From contig JAFGID010000305.1 of the NCBI GenBank assembly GCA_016929735.1, positions 1 through 15,918 of the forward strand: a DNA stretch of 15,918 nt, read 5' to 3'. Shown one piece after another: positions 1 through 9,500 of this stretch. Position numbers and translations under genes: made by a program. The DNA is from Ignavibacteriales bacterium. Lineage in GTDB: Bacteria > Bacteroidota > Ignavibacteria > Ignavibacteriales > Melioribacteraceae. Each line of letters starts with the position of its first letter. Within the stretch, counting starts at the first letter, position 1. The notes under the pieces are model-generated. The model saw only the letters and a program-made list of their open reading frames with translations, did not search any database and was not told the DNA's origin.

Positions 1-172
1 ATAAAAATTTATTTTTTTATTTTTTTATATTGATAAGTAATTTTTTTTTCTTAAATTTACAACCACATTTTCAATTATCTAACTGTTTTATTTTTTGACA
101 AAATATTGCTATTTTTCAAGCAAAAAGTTAATTTTTTTAAATTTTATATATTGATTTTTTAGGGGACATAAA
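1..172 (+). other. T-rich leader region upstream of nrdJ
   Basis: This stretch has no gene and consists largely of T and A runs. A TTGACA lies at 95-100, but no convincing -10 element sits 16-18 bases after it. TATTTTTC at 110-117 is one base off the Bacteroidota-type -7 box TAnnTTTG, without a well-placed upstream TTG. The promoter is therefore not assigned. An AGGGG ribosome-binding site at 161-165 precedes the ATG at 173. I see no B12 riboswitch: the conserved B12-box core is absent and the region is too poor in G and C for its stems. Confidence 0.4.
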
Positions 173-3100
173 ATGAAAATAAATAGATATTTTACTACCG
201 CTGATAAGGAAGCTTTAGCAGACATAGAATTTTCAAAGAGAACGACCGAAATTAGGAATCCAGATGGCTCTCTAGTTTTCAGGATGGATGATGTTGCAGT
301 GCCAGCATTTTGGTCACAGGTAGCAACTGATATTTTAGCTCAAAAATATTTTAGAAAAGCCGGTGTCCCAAAATTATTAAGAAAAATAAAAGAAAAAGAT
401 GTCCCCTCCTGGCTACAACCTTTAGAAGCGGATATTGATAGACTAAAAGAACTACCAGAAAAGGAACATTTTACATCAGAAACAGATTCCCGACAAGTGT
501 TTCACCGATTGGCTGGGACCTGGACGTATTGGGGATGGAAACATAAATACTTTGATACTGAAGAAGACGCAAAAGCATTTTATGATGAGACAATATTTAT
601 GCTTGCAACTCAGATGGTTGCTCCGAACTCACCCCAATGGTTCAACACTGGTCTCAATTGGGCTTATGGAATTAATGGACCATCACAGGGACACTATTAT
701 GTGGATCCAGTAACTGCTGTATTAACAGAATCAACAGATGCTTATACACATCCACAACCACATGCATGTTTCATTCAATCTGTAAAAGATGATTTGGTTA
801 AAGAGGGTGGTATTATGGATTTGTGGACAAGAGAAGCAAGATTGTTTAAATATGGTTCCGGAACTGGTACAAATTTTTCTGATATTAGAGGTAATCTTGA
901 ACCTTTGAGTGGTGGAGGTATTTCTTCGGGTTTAATGTCTTTCTTGAAAATCGGCGACAGAGCTGCAGGTGCTATTAAATCTGGCGGAACAACTCGGCGT
1001 GCGGCTAAAATGGTTACACTTGATATAGACCATCCTGATATTGAAGAGTTTATCAATTGGAAAGTTCACGAAGAACAAAAAGTTGCTGCCTTAGTTACTG
1101 GTTCCAAAATGTTAAATGTGCACTTAAACAAAATAATGAAAGCTTGCTATGATGAACATCCGGAGAATGATAGATTTAATAAAAATGCAAACAATAAATT
1201 AAGACATACGATTATAGAAGCTCGAAAAGCAAATATCCCTAATAATTACATCGAACGAGTAATACATCTTGCTAAACTCGGTTACCGATCAATTGAATTC
1301 CCAACATATAACACAGATTGGAATTCGGAAGCTTATGCAACTGTTTCCGGACAAAATTCTAATAATTCTGTTCGTGTTACAAATGCATTTATGGAAGCAG
1401 TAATTAAAGATGATGACTGGCACATATACTGGAGAACAGAAAAGAAAAATGCTGATAAAGAAAACCGAAAACCAAAACCATGTAAAACAAGTAAAGCAAA
1501 AAATCTTTGGGAAGATATTTGTTCATCAGCATGGTCGTGTGCGGATCCTGGATTACAATTCCATACCACAATAAATGAATGGCATACTTGTCCCAATGAT
1601 GGTGAGATTAAAGCTTCCAATCCCTGCAGCGAATATATGTTTTTGGATGATACAGCATGCAATCTTGCATCTCTAAATCTTATAAAATTTTACGATGAAG
1701 AAAAATATTATTTTAACATTGACGCATACAGACATGCAATTAAAATTTGGACAATAATACTTGATATAAGCGTATTAATGGCTCAATATCCAAGTAAAGA
1801 AATTGCACAAAAAAGTTATGACTACCGAACCATTGGTCTAGGACATGCAAATTTAGGTGCTCTTTTGATGCAGCAAGGAATTTCTTACGATAGTAAAGAA
1901 GCTAATTCAATTTGTGGTGCAATAACTGCTATCTTGACAATGCATTCATACGCAACTTCTGCCGAATTGGCAAAAGAATTGGGTGCATTTCCAAGATATG
2001 AATATAATCGAGATGAAATGCTTAGAGTTATAAGAAATCATAAACGTGCAGCCTATAATGTACCTAAAGAGGAATATGAAAATTTATCAATTCTACCGAT
2101 TGGAATAAATCCTAAATATTGCCCATCTGATTTACTTGATGCTGCTCGAGGAGATGCAGATTTAGCGTTAAGACTTGGCAACAATAATGGATATCGAAAC
2201 GCTCAAGTGACTGTACTCGCACCAACAGGTACTATTGGACTTGTAATGGACTGTGACACAACCGGAATTGAACCCGATTATGCTCTTGTAAAATACAAAA
2301 AACTTGCTGGTGGAGGCTATTTTAAAATTATTAACCAATCAATACCTCCTGCATTAAAAAAACTTGGGTACAGTAAAGAACAAATTATCGAAATAATAAA
2401 TTATGCACAAGGGACTGGAACACTCGAAGGGTGTCCATATATAAATTTTGAATCGCTAAAGGCAAAAAATTTTACAGAAGAAGTTTTATCTAAATTAGAA
2501 AAGCAATTAAAATCTGCTTATGATTTAAATTTCGTTTTCAACAAATTTACACTGGGTGAAGAATTCTGCAAAGAAACTCTTGGCTTTTCTGATGAACAAT
2601 TGGATGATTTCAATCTAAATATTCTTCATGAGCTTGGTTTTAGTAAAGAAGAATTTTCTTCAGCGAATGACTATATTTGTGGCACATTAACTATCGAAGG
2701 TGCACCCTTCCTTAAACATGAACATTATGCAGTTTTTGATTGTGCCAACAAATGTGGAAAACGTGGGACTAGATTTTTAAGAAGTGACGCTCATATAAAT
2801 ATGATGACTTCGGCACAGCCATTTATTTCAGGAGCAATTTCCAAAACAATAAATATTCCAAATTCGGCATCAATCGAAGATATTTCTGATATCTACAAAA
2901 AATCTTGGATGCTCGGATTAAAAGCAAACGCTATTTACCGTGACGGCTCAAAATTGTCACAACCATTAAGCAGTTTAAATGAAATGGAATATGAGGAACT
3001 CGAAGAACTCAAGGAAAAGAATGACATTGTTAAGATTGCTGAAAAAATCATTCACAGATATATTGCCAAACGACGAAGACTACCTGATAGACGTACTGGA

Positions 3101-3739
3101 TATACACAAAAGGCAAAAATAAACGGACAAACTGTTTATATCAGAACCGGAGAGTATGACAATGGACAGCTTGGCGAAATCTTCATTGATATGCACCGTG
3201 AAGGTGCTGCATTTAGAAGTCTGCTTAACTGCTTTGCAATTTCAATTTCTTTGGGACTTCAACATGGCGTTCCTCTTGAAGAATTTGTCGAAGCATTCGT
3301 CTTCACAAGATTCGAACCGAGTGGAATTGTTACCGGTAACGATAAAATAAAAATGTCAACTTCTGTTATTGACTACATTTTCAGAGAATTAGCTGTTTCA
3401 TATCTTGGTAGAATTGACTTAGCGCATGTAGACGAACATTCGATAAAGACACAATCAAAATCCGTTAATTTAGTTGAGCCTGATTTTGAAGATGAGGAAG
3501 TTGTCAGCGAGAGAACTATAATACTTGACCCAACCATTAAGAGTTACACAAAACCCGAAGCATTCACTTATAAATCAAACACTACTGTAAACAATAATGA
3601 AAAAAGAGATGAAATACAAGCTGCAAAAGATAGAGGTTACACAGGTGATATTTGTCCTTCTTGTAATAGTGTTACTATGGTTCGAAATGGAACGTGTCTA
3701 AAATGTCTGACTTGCGGCGATACAACCGGTTGTAGTTAG
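173..3739 (+). CDS. nrdJ: Vitamin B12-dependent (class II) ribonucleotide reductase NrdJ
   Basis: This cytoplasmic enzyme reduces ribonucleotides to deoxyribonucleotides, using adenosylcobalamin to generate the active-site thiyl radical. At 1188 residues it matches the long NrdJ form. The loop NPCSE at residues 483-487 holds the radical Cys485 with Asn483 and Glu487. Cys199 (in HACF) and Cys496 (in DTACNLASLN) are the expected redox pair. A PTGTI motif follows near 690. The C-terminus carries CxxC at 1161/1164 and a cluster CLKCLTCGDTTGC at 1175-1187. This is the cysteine-rich tail known in this family, thought to bind metal or pass electrons to the active site. No N-terminal ATP-cone is apparent. 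The ATG is preceded by AGGGG, and a hairpin terminator follows, so the gene looks monocistronic. It implies that deoxyribonucleotide synthesis needs B12 and can run with or without oxygen. Confidence 0.97.
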   Translation: MKINRYFTTADKEALADIEFSKRTTEIRNPDGSLVFRMDDVAVPAFWSQVATDILAQKYFRKAGVPKLLRKIKEKDVPSWLQPLEADIDRLKELPEKEHFTSETDSRQVFHRLAGTWTYWGWKHKYFDTEEDAKAFYDETIFMLATQMVAPNSPQWFNTGLNWAYGINGPSQGHYYVDPVTAVLTESTDAYTHPQPHACFIQSVKDDLVKEGGIMDLWTREARLFKYGSGTGTNFSDIRGNLEPLSGGGISSGLMSFLKIGDRAAGAIKSGGTTRRAAKMVTLDIDHPDIEEFINWKVHEEQKVAALVTGSKMLNVHLNKIMKACYDEHPENDRFNKNANNKLRHTIIEARKANIPNNYIERVIHLAKLGYRSIEFPTYNTDWNSEAYATVSGQNSNNSVRVTNAFMEAVIKDDDWHIYWRTEKKNADKENRKPKPCKTSKAKNLWEDICSSAWSCADPGLQFHTTINEWHTCPNDGEIKASNPCSEYMFLDDTACNLASLNLIKFYDEEKYYFNIDAYRHAIKIWTIILDISVLMAQYPSKEIAQKSYDYRTIGLGHANLGALLMQQGISYDSKEANSICGAITAILTMHSYATSAELAKELGAFPRYEYNRDEMLRVIRNHKRAAYNVPKEEYENLSILPIGINPKYCPSDLLDAARGDADLALRLGNNNGYRNAQVTVLAPTGTIGLVMDCDTTGIEPDYALVKYKKLAGGGYFKIINQSIPPALKKLGYSKEQIIEIINYAQGTGTLEGCPYINFESLKAKNFTEEVLSKLEKQLKSAYDLNFVFNKFTLGEEFCKETLGFSDEQLDDFNLNILHELGFSKEEFSSANDYICGTLTIEGAPFLKHEHYAVFDCANKCGKRGTRFLRSDAHINMMTSAQPFISGAISKTINIPNSASIEDISDIYKKSWMLGLKANAIYRDGSKLSQPLSSLNEMEYEELEELKEKNDIVKIAEKIIHRYIAKRRRLPDRRTGYTQKAKINGQTVYIRTGEYDNGQLGEIFIDMHREGAAFRSLLNCFAISISLGLQHGVPLEEFVEAFVFTRFEPSGIVTGNDKIKMSTSVIDYIFRELAVSYLGRIDLAHVDEHSIKTQSKSVNLVEPDFEDEEVVSERTIILDPTIKSYTKPEAFTYKSNTTVNNNEKRDEIQAAKDRGYTGDICPSCNSVTMVRNGTCLKCLTCGDTTGCS

Positions 3740-3761
3740 GAAATATTAAGATTTCAATTTG

Positions 3762-3794
3762 ATAGGAGCTAACATAAGCTCCTATTATTTTTTT
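3762..3794 (+). terminator. Rho-independent terminator after nrdJ
   Basis: A perfect 9-bp stem, ATAGGAGCT (3762-3770) paired with AGCTCCTAT (3777-3785), has a 6-base loop and is followed by TATTTTTTT. It lies 22 bases after the nrdJ stop codon and separates nrdJ from the downstream operon. Confidence 0.9.
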
Positions 3795-3825
3795 AAATAA
3801 ATATAAATTTTTTATTAAATATTGT

Positions 3826-3833
3826 TATTTTTG
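3826..3833 (+). promoter_or_regulatory. Candidate Bacteroidota-type -7 promoter element for the yggS operon
   Basis: TATTTTTG matches the TAnnTTTG box used by the primary sigma factor of Bacteroidota. It lies between the nrdJ terminator and the first gene of the operon, where a promoter is required. I find no TTG 17-23 bases upstream, so only half of the expected promoter is visible. The predicted transcription start would fall about 5 bases before the TTG start codon of yggS. Confidence 0.45.
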
Positions 3834-3844
3834 CAATTTAAAAA

Positions 3845-4525
3845 TTGATAAAAGATAATATCAAAATATTGTTTGATAAAATCGAACAGAGGTGCGAATC
3901 CTGCGGTAGAGATTTTAATGAGCTTACAATAATTGCAGTGACTAAGAACCAGCTGATTGAGAAATTATACGAAGCACATGATTCGGCTCTGATTCATTTT
4001 GGTGAAAATAAAGCTCAAGAATTTAAACAAAAAGTTGAGTTGTTTAATAAGCCTGTTCATTGGCATTTTATTGGACATCTGCAAACAAATAAGGTGAAAT
4101 ACATAATTGATGCGGCCGAATTTATCCATTCAGTTGATTCATTAAAACTTGCAGAGGAAATAAATAAAAAAGCAAACTTAATAAATAAAAAACAAAAGAT
4201 TCTTCTTCAGATAAATACATCTTTGGAAGAATCCAAATTTGGAATAATAAGCGATGATAATATTTTCGAATTATATGAATTCTCTTCTAGACTCGAAAAT
4301 ATTTCTGTCGAAGGGCTGATGACAATGGCACCTTTTACTGATGATGAAAAAATTATTCGTAATTCCTTTAAAAGTTTAAGATTCTTTAAAGAAAAACTTG
4401 AACAAAAATATAATACAAAATTGAACGAACTATCGATGGGTATGACGAATGATTATTTAATTGCAATTGAAGAAGGAGCAACAATGTTGAGAATTGGAAC
4501 AGCTATATTTGGTGAACGGAGTTAG
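3845..4525 (+). CDS. yggS: YggS/PLPBP family pyridoxal-phosphate homeostasis protein
   Basis: This is a cytoplasmic PLP-binding protein with an alanine-racemase-like barrel fold. The family is thought to buffer or deliver PLP and is not known to catalyse a reaction. The 226-residue length is normal. Lys34 in AVTK is the expected Schiff-base lysine. Other family motifs are HFGENKAQEF, HFIGHLQTNK, SVDS, GLMTMAPF, LSMGMTNDY and the C-terminal LRIGTAIFG. The start is TTG at 3845. It is the furthest upstream start possible, because an in-frame TAA lies at 3839-3841, and it gives the N-terminus usual for the family. No Shine-Dalgarno sequence precedes it. The stop TAG overlaps the AGGAG ribosome-binding site of divIVA. 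It is the counterpart of B. subtilis ylmE, which also lies near divIVA. Confidence 0.93.
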   Translation: MIKDNIKILFDKIEQRCESCGRDFNELTIIAVTKNQLIEKLYEAHDSALIHFGENKAQEFKQKVELFNKPVHWHFIGHLQTNKVKYIIDAAEFIHSVDSLKLAEEINKKANLINKKQKILLQINTSLEESKFGIISDDNIFELYEFSSRLENISVEGLMTMAPFTDDEKIIRNSFKSLRFFKEKLEQKYNTKLNELSMGMTNDYLIAIEEGATMLRIGTAIFGERS

Positions 4526-4537
4526 GAGAGAAATAAA

Positions 4538-5128
4538 ATGAAGTTGACACCATATAATATTAAAAATCAAGAGTTCAGCAAAGCATTTCGAGGTTTCGAT
4601 TGCGATGAAGTAAGAGCTTTTCTTGATAAATTATCTGATGAAGTAGAACGATTTCAAAACGATTATGATGATATTAAGAAAAGAATGGAAGAGATGAATA
4701 AACGAATTGAAGGATATATTCAAATTGAGAAAGATTTACAAAAAGCATTAATTTATGCTCAGGAGTCTTCGAATAAAACTGTTGAATCGACAAAAATGCA
4801 GACAACGTTAATGATAAAAGAAGCAGAAATTAAAGCAACCCAAATTTTGGAAAATGCACAAAGTAAGTTAAATGGATTGAATGATGTTATTATAAAATTG
4901 AAAGAGGAAAAAAAATTATTAATAGCAAAAATTAAGGCAATTATCGAAACACAAGAAAAATTGCTACCAAAAGAAAAAAGGATTACAACAGAAATTCTAA
5001 ATAACGAAAATAACAACTTGAATAATAAGCGAATAGAAACAGAAGTAATAAAGATTGAACCTGAGAGAACAAATAAAGAAGATGATAACTTTCTAATCAT
5101 AGAAGATTTTACCGAGGAAGATTTATGA
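4538..5128 (+). CDS. divIVA: DivIVA-domain polar/septal scaffold protein
   Basis: DivIVA proteins assemble on strongly curved inner membrane at septa and poles and recruit partners for division or envelope growth. Residues 1-40 form a clear DivIVA N-terminal domain (LTPYNIKNQEFSKAFRGFD). It includes Phe17 and Arg18 at the same numbers as the membrane-inserting pair of B. subtilis DivIVA, and DEVRAFL follows. Residues about 30-140 are predicted coiled coil, with an alanine/lysine/glutamate-rich stretch at 93-130. The tail, from about 150, is low-complexity and ends acidic. The 196-residue length is typical. The ATG has a good AGGAG at 4524-4528. The stop overlaps the punA start (ATGA), which suggests translational coupling. 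The protein is uncommon in Bacteroidetes proper, so it helps place the organism. Its actual cellular role here is inferred. Confidence 0.93.
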   Translation: MKLTPYNIKNQEFSKAFRGFDCDEVRAFLDKLSDEVERFQNDYDDIKKRMEEMNKRIEGYIQIEKDLQKALIYAQESSNKTVESTKMQTTLMIKEAEIKATQILENAQSKLNGLNDVIIKLKEEKKLLIAKIKAIIETQEKLLPKEKRITTEILNNENNNLNNKRIETEVIKIEPERTNKEDDNFLIIEDFTEEDL

Positions 5129-5946
5129 ATCAATTATTAAAAATGATAGATGAAACATTAAATGTCATTCGAAACAAGACTGAAATAAATTACGATATCG
5201 GAATAATTCTCGGTACAGGATTGGGCGGTTTAGTTGATTTAATCACAGAGAAAATTGAGATTGAATATTCTGAACTACCCCACTTCCCACTTTCAACTGT
5301 TGAATCGCATCAGGGAAAATTAATTTTCGGAAAAATAAGTGGAAAAAATATTGTCGCAATGCAAGGAAGGTTTCATTATTACGAAGGATATACAATGAAA
5401 CAAATCACATATCCGGTACGTGTAATGAAATACCTTGGAGTTAAAACATTAATAATTTCAAATGCCTGTGGTGGGATGAATCCACTTTATCGCAGAGGTG
5501 ATTTGATGTTAATGGTTGACCATATTAATTTGCTCGGTGATAATCCTCTTATTGGAAAGAATGAAGATACACTTGGTCCAAGATTTCCAGATATGAGCGA
5601 ACCATACAGCTTAGGTTTAATTAAAATGGCAGAGGAAATTGCTTTAGACAATAGAATCCCGATACAAAAAGGTGTTTATGTTGCTGTTCCTGGTCCGAAT
5701 TTTGAAACAAAAGCTGAATATAGATTTCTTCGAGGTATCGGTGCTGATGTCGTTGGAATGTCTTCTATACCAGAAAATATTGTAGCAAATCATATGGGAA
5801 TGAAAGTTCTTGGTATTAGTATTATTGCCGATGAATGTTTTCCTGATTCATTAGAACCAGCCAAACTTGAAGATGTGATTGCGGCATCTAATTCAGCCGA
5901 ACCAAAGATGGCATTAATCGTTAAAGAATTAATTAGAAAGATATGA
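5125..5946 (+). CDS. punA: Purine nucleoside phosphorylase (trimeric type)
   Basis: The enzyme cleaves purine (deoxy)nucleosides with phosphate to the free base and (deoxy)ribose-1-phosphate, in cytoplasmic purine salvage. It has the features of trimeric PNP: phosphate-loop GTGLGG near 30-35, HQGKLIFG at 62-69, GRFHYYEGY at 81-89, SNACGGMNP at 112-120, and VPGPNFET near 188-195. Glu194 corresponds to human Glu201 and Met212 to human Met219. The odd point is the base-binding strand. Where human PNP has Thr-Asn-Lys (Asn243), this protein has Ala-Asp-Glu, with Asp236. That residue sets purine preference, so the enzyme may accept 6-aminopurines such as adenosine as well as, or instead of, inosine and guanosine. 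The length of 273 residues is normal. It overlaps divIVA by 4 bases and ends one base before the next start. Nucleoside salvage has no obvious functional link with its operon neighbours. Confidence 0.94.
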   Translation: MNQLLKMIDETLNVIRNKTEINYDIGIILGTGLGGLVDLITEKIEIEYSELPHFPLSTVESHQGKLIFGKISGKNIVAMQGRFHYYEGYTMKQITYPVRVMKYLGVKTLIISNACGGMNPLYRRGDLMLMVDHINLLGDNPLIGKNEDTLGPRFPDMSEPYSLGLIKMAEEIALDNRIPIQKGVYVAVPGPNFETKAEYRFLRGIGADVVGMSSIPENIVANHMGMKVLGISIIADECFPDSLEPAKLEDVIAASNSAEPKMALIVKELIRKI

Positions 5947-5947
5947 T

Positions 5948-6562
5948 ATGAAAAAAGTACTTTTACATGCAACGCCAGTTTTATTAGCAATTTTAATTTT
6001 TTCGAGTAATTTTTTAAGTACAAATCTATTTGGTTTTGATAATGAATTTCAAAATTTCTCGATTTGGTTTGTCCTTTCATTTTTTTGTTTTGCGTGTGGA
6101 TGGTTGATTGATAAAACTCTTGGATGGATATATGGTGGTAAAATAGTTTTTGCAATATCGGTTTCTACTGTCTTTCTTACAGTAATGCTTGTTTTCTTTT
6201 TCAGGGATTACTTTCATGTTAATGATCCATCGACTGAGAATTTAATTTTATATTCTCTAAGAAACATTTACTTGGGAGCAATTGGATATTTTGGAATGGT
6301 TGTCCCCGAGCTTATTGCCTCCCAGCGAGAAAATGAAAAACTAAATTTAAAAATTGAATTTGTCCAAGAGACAATCCCTAATGCAAAAAAAGAAGCTGAA
6401 AATACCATTAACGAATCTAAAATTAAATCTGAAAAGATTCTTCAACAAGCAGAAGTAAAATTAGAAGAAATAAATATTGCAAAGAGAAAAATTGAAGACG
6501 AATTAAGTCAGTTAATTATAACTGAAAGAGAATTATTGAAACAATTTGAAAATAAAGAATAA
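5948..6562 (+). CDS. Uncharacterised membrane protein with C-terminal coiled coil
   Basis: I do not recognise a named family. The 204-residue protein has hydrophobic segments at about 5-24, 38-56, 64-85 and 98-121. These suggest four membrane helices, though the first could be a signal-like segment. From about 125 to 203 it is a charged, uninterrupted helix or coiled coil, probably cytoplasmic. Residues 154-176 of this coil align without gaps to residues 93-115 of the DivIVA protein two genes upstream, with 10 of 23 positions identical. The ATG at 5948 lies one base after the punA stop. The end lies before the ATG taken for ileS, so the gene sits inside the operon. The layout and the shared coil suggest a membrane partner of DivIVA, but coiled coils resemble each other easily and this remains inference. 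Confidence 0.8.
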   Translation: MKKVLLHATPVLLAILIFSSNFLSTNLFGFDNEFQNFSIWFVLSFFCFACGWLIDKTLGWIYGGKIVFAISVSTVFLTVMLVFFFRDYFHVNDPSTENLILYSLRNIYLGAIGYFGMVVPELIASQRENEKLNLKIEFVQETIPNAKKEAENTINESKIKSEKILQQAEVKLEEINIAKRKIEDELSQLIITERELLKQFENKE

Positions 6563-6587
6563 AGTTCAACAAATTCCATTTACTACT

Positions 6588-9500
6588 ATGTTTAAAGAAT
6601 ACAAAAACAATTATAGCTACCCAAAGATTGAAGAAGAAATCTTAAAATTCTGGAGCGAAAATAATATATTCGAAAAATCTTTACAAAAACGTAAAGATAG
6701 TAAAAATTATGTTTTTTATGAGGGACCACCTACAGCAAATGGAAAACCCGGTATTCATCACGTTATGGCAAGAACATTAAAAGATATCATCTGCCGTTAT
6801 AAAACTATTCAAGGTTATCTGGTTACACGAAAAGCGGGTTGGGATACACATGGATTGCCTGTCGAAATTGAAGTTGAAAAAACTTTAGGAATAAAAAATA
6901 AAAGTGAAATACCAGAATATGGAATTGCAAAATATAATCAAGCATGTAAAAATTCAGTTTTCACCTACCTGGATCTTTGGGAAAAGATGACTGATAGAAT
7001 GGGTTATTGGATTAATATGGAACATCCTTATATCACTTGCACTAATGAATACATAGAATCTTTATGGTGGGCCTTGAAAAAATTATTCGACAAAGGTTTA
7101 ATATATAAGGATTATAAAATTGTTCCGCAATGCCCCCGTTCAGAAACTGTACTATCTTCCCATGAACTTGCTCTTGGTTATAAGCAAACGAAAGACCCCT
7201 CAGTATATGTTCTAATGAAACTAAAAAAATCGAAGATTGCACAATATAACAACACATATTTTCTTGTATGGACAACTACCCCCTGGACATTAATTTCAAA
7301 TGTTGCGTTAGCTGTTGGTGCTGAAATTGATTATGTGAAGATTAAAACAGATGAAAAATTTCTTATTTTGGCTGAATCAAGATTATCAGTCATAAAAAAC
7401 GAATATGAAATCATTGAAAGGTTTAGAGGAAAAGATTTAGCAAATCAGGAATACGAACAACTATTGAATTATTTACCAGTTGATAAGAAAGGTTTCTATG
7501 TTATAGAGGGAGACTTTGTAAGTTTAGATGATGGCTCGGGTATAGTTCACATAGCTCCAGCATTTGGTGCAGATGATTACGAAATGTTGAAAAAATTTAA
7601 CCTTCCATTTTTACAACCAGTTACACGAAACGGACTCTTTACAAAGGAGGTTACGGATTTTGCAGGCATGTTTGTAAAAGATGCTGATGCTGGTATAATT
7701 GATAAACTTAAAGCTGAAGGAAAACTTTATAAAAAAGAAACTATAGTACATTCATACCCTTTTAGTTGGCGTTTTGATAATGTTCCTGTAATATATTATG
7801 CTCGTGAATCATGGTTCATTAAAACTACAGCTATTGCCGATAGGATGGTAGAATTGAATAAAACAATCAATTGGTTTCCAAAAGAAGTTGGGGCTGGTCG
7901 ATTTGGTAATTGGCTTGAAGAAAATAAGGATTGGGCTTTATCACGCGATAGATTCTGGGCAACTCCACTGCCAATCTGGATTAACGAAGATGGTGATATG
8001 TTTGCTGTTGGTAGCATTGAAGAATTAAAAGAAGGATTTATCGAAAAAGATGGAAAAAGAATTAGCATTAAAGATATTGAAGAAATTGATTTGCATAAAC
8101 CTTTTGTTGATGAAGTTAAATTCGAAAAAAATGGAAAGATTTATACAAGAACACCTGAACTGATTGATGCTTGGTTTGATTCGGGAGCAATGCCATTTGC
8201 TCAGCACCACTATCCTTTCGAGAATAAAGAATTATTTGAAAATAATTTTCCATGTGATTTTATTTCTGAAGGAATTGACCAAACGCGTGGTTGGTTTTAT
8301 ACTTTGCATGCACTTGGAACATTATTATTCGATAGTGTTGCATACAAAAACGTCTTAGTTAACGAACTTATTCTTGATAAGAAAGGATTAAAAATGTCCA
8401 AATCCAGAGGCAACACGGTTGATCCTTTTATGTTGTTTGACAAATATGGGGCTGATGCCACACGTTGGTATCTAATCATAAATAGTCCTCCTTGGCGTCC
8501 AACACTTTTTGATGAGGACGGAATAATTGAAGTTCAAAGAAAATTTTTTGGAACACTAATTAACACATATTCTTTCTTTGCTCTTTATGCAAATATTGAT
8601 AAAATAGATTTTAATAAAGAATTTATACCATTTAATGAAAGACCAGAAATTGACAGATGGATTATTTCAAAGTTGAGTTCATTATGCAAGACTTTTGAAC
8701 GATACATGGATGAATACGATATGACAAAAGCTGCTCGTGCAGTATCTGATTTTACAATTGACGATTTATCGAATTGGTATGTTAGGAGAAACAGAAGACG
8801 TTTTTGGAAATCCGAGGTAAATAAGAACAAAACTAGCGCCTACCAGACATTATTTGAATGTCTTCTGACTATTTCGGAATTAATTTCTCCGATTGCACCA
8901 TTTATTTCTGAGGAGCTTTATCAAAATTTAAAAATTGTCTTGAATGATAAAAGTAACGAATCAATTCATCTTAAAGATTTTCCAGAAATTGATTATTACG
9001 ATGGAGAATTAGAAGAAAAGATGGACATTGCACAGAGAATCGTTTTTCTTGCACGTGCAATAAGAGCTAGAACCAATTTGAAAGTAAGGCAACCATTGAA
9101 GAAAATTATGGTAGCTATCGACAGTTCAAAGAAACAAGCTGTCGAAAAGATGAAAGATATAATTCTTGAAGAAATAAATATAAAAGAATTATTTATTCTT
9201 GAGGATGATTCTTCATTGGTTAAGAAAAGCGCAAAACCAAACTTTAAATCTATTGGTCCAAAATATGGAAAGATTGCTCAACAAGTTGCAAACCAAATTA
9301 AATTCTTTGATAAAATTCAAGTCGAACAGATTGAGAAGGAAGGGTTTATTGAAATTATTGTTGAAGATGTAAAAGTTAATATAAAGCTTGAAGATATTGA
9401 GATAGTAAGCGTTCAAATTGAAGGATGGGTTATTGAATCTGATAATAAAATTACAGTAGCAATTGATACTGAACTAACAGAAGAATTAATATCAGAGGGA

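Noticed and set aside
95..117. TTGACA at 95-100 as a sigma70-type -35 for nrdJ
   Set aside because: No -10 hexamer at 16-18 bases, and the rest of the window points to Bacteroidota-type promoters; in such T/A-rich DNA a single hexamer is weak evidence.
1..172. Cobalamin riboswitch upstream of the B12-dependent nrdJ
   Set aside because: No B12-box core and almost no G/C-rich stems in the 172 bases available; class II nrdJ genes are not usually controlled this way.
775..1662. Minus-strand open frames of 93 and 109 residues inside nrdJ
   Set aside because: They lie opposite strongly conserved NrdJ coding sequence and show no recognisable protein features.
3156..3350. 64-residue plus-strand frame inside nrdJ
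   Set aside because: Out-of-frame shadow of nrdJ in a conserved region, without its own ribosome-binding site.
6546..6587. Upstream in-frame TTG start for ileS at 6546
   Set aside because: The 14 extra residues do not resemble any IleRS N-terminus, TTG is weaker than the ATG at 6588, and it would overlap the preceding gene by 17 bases.
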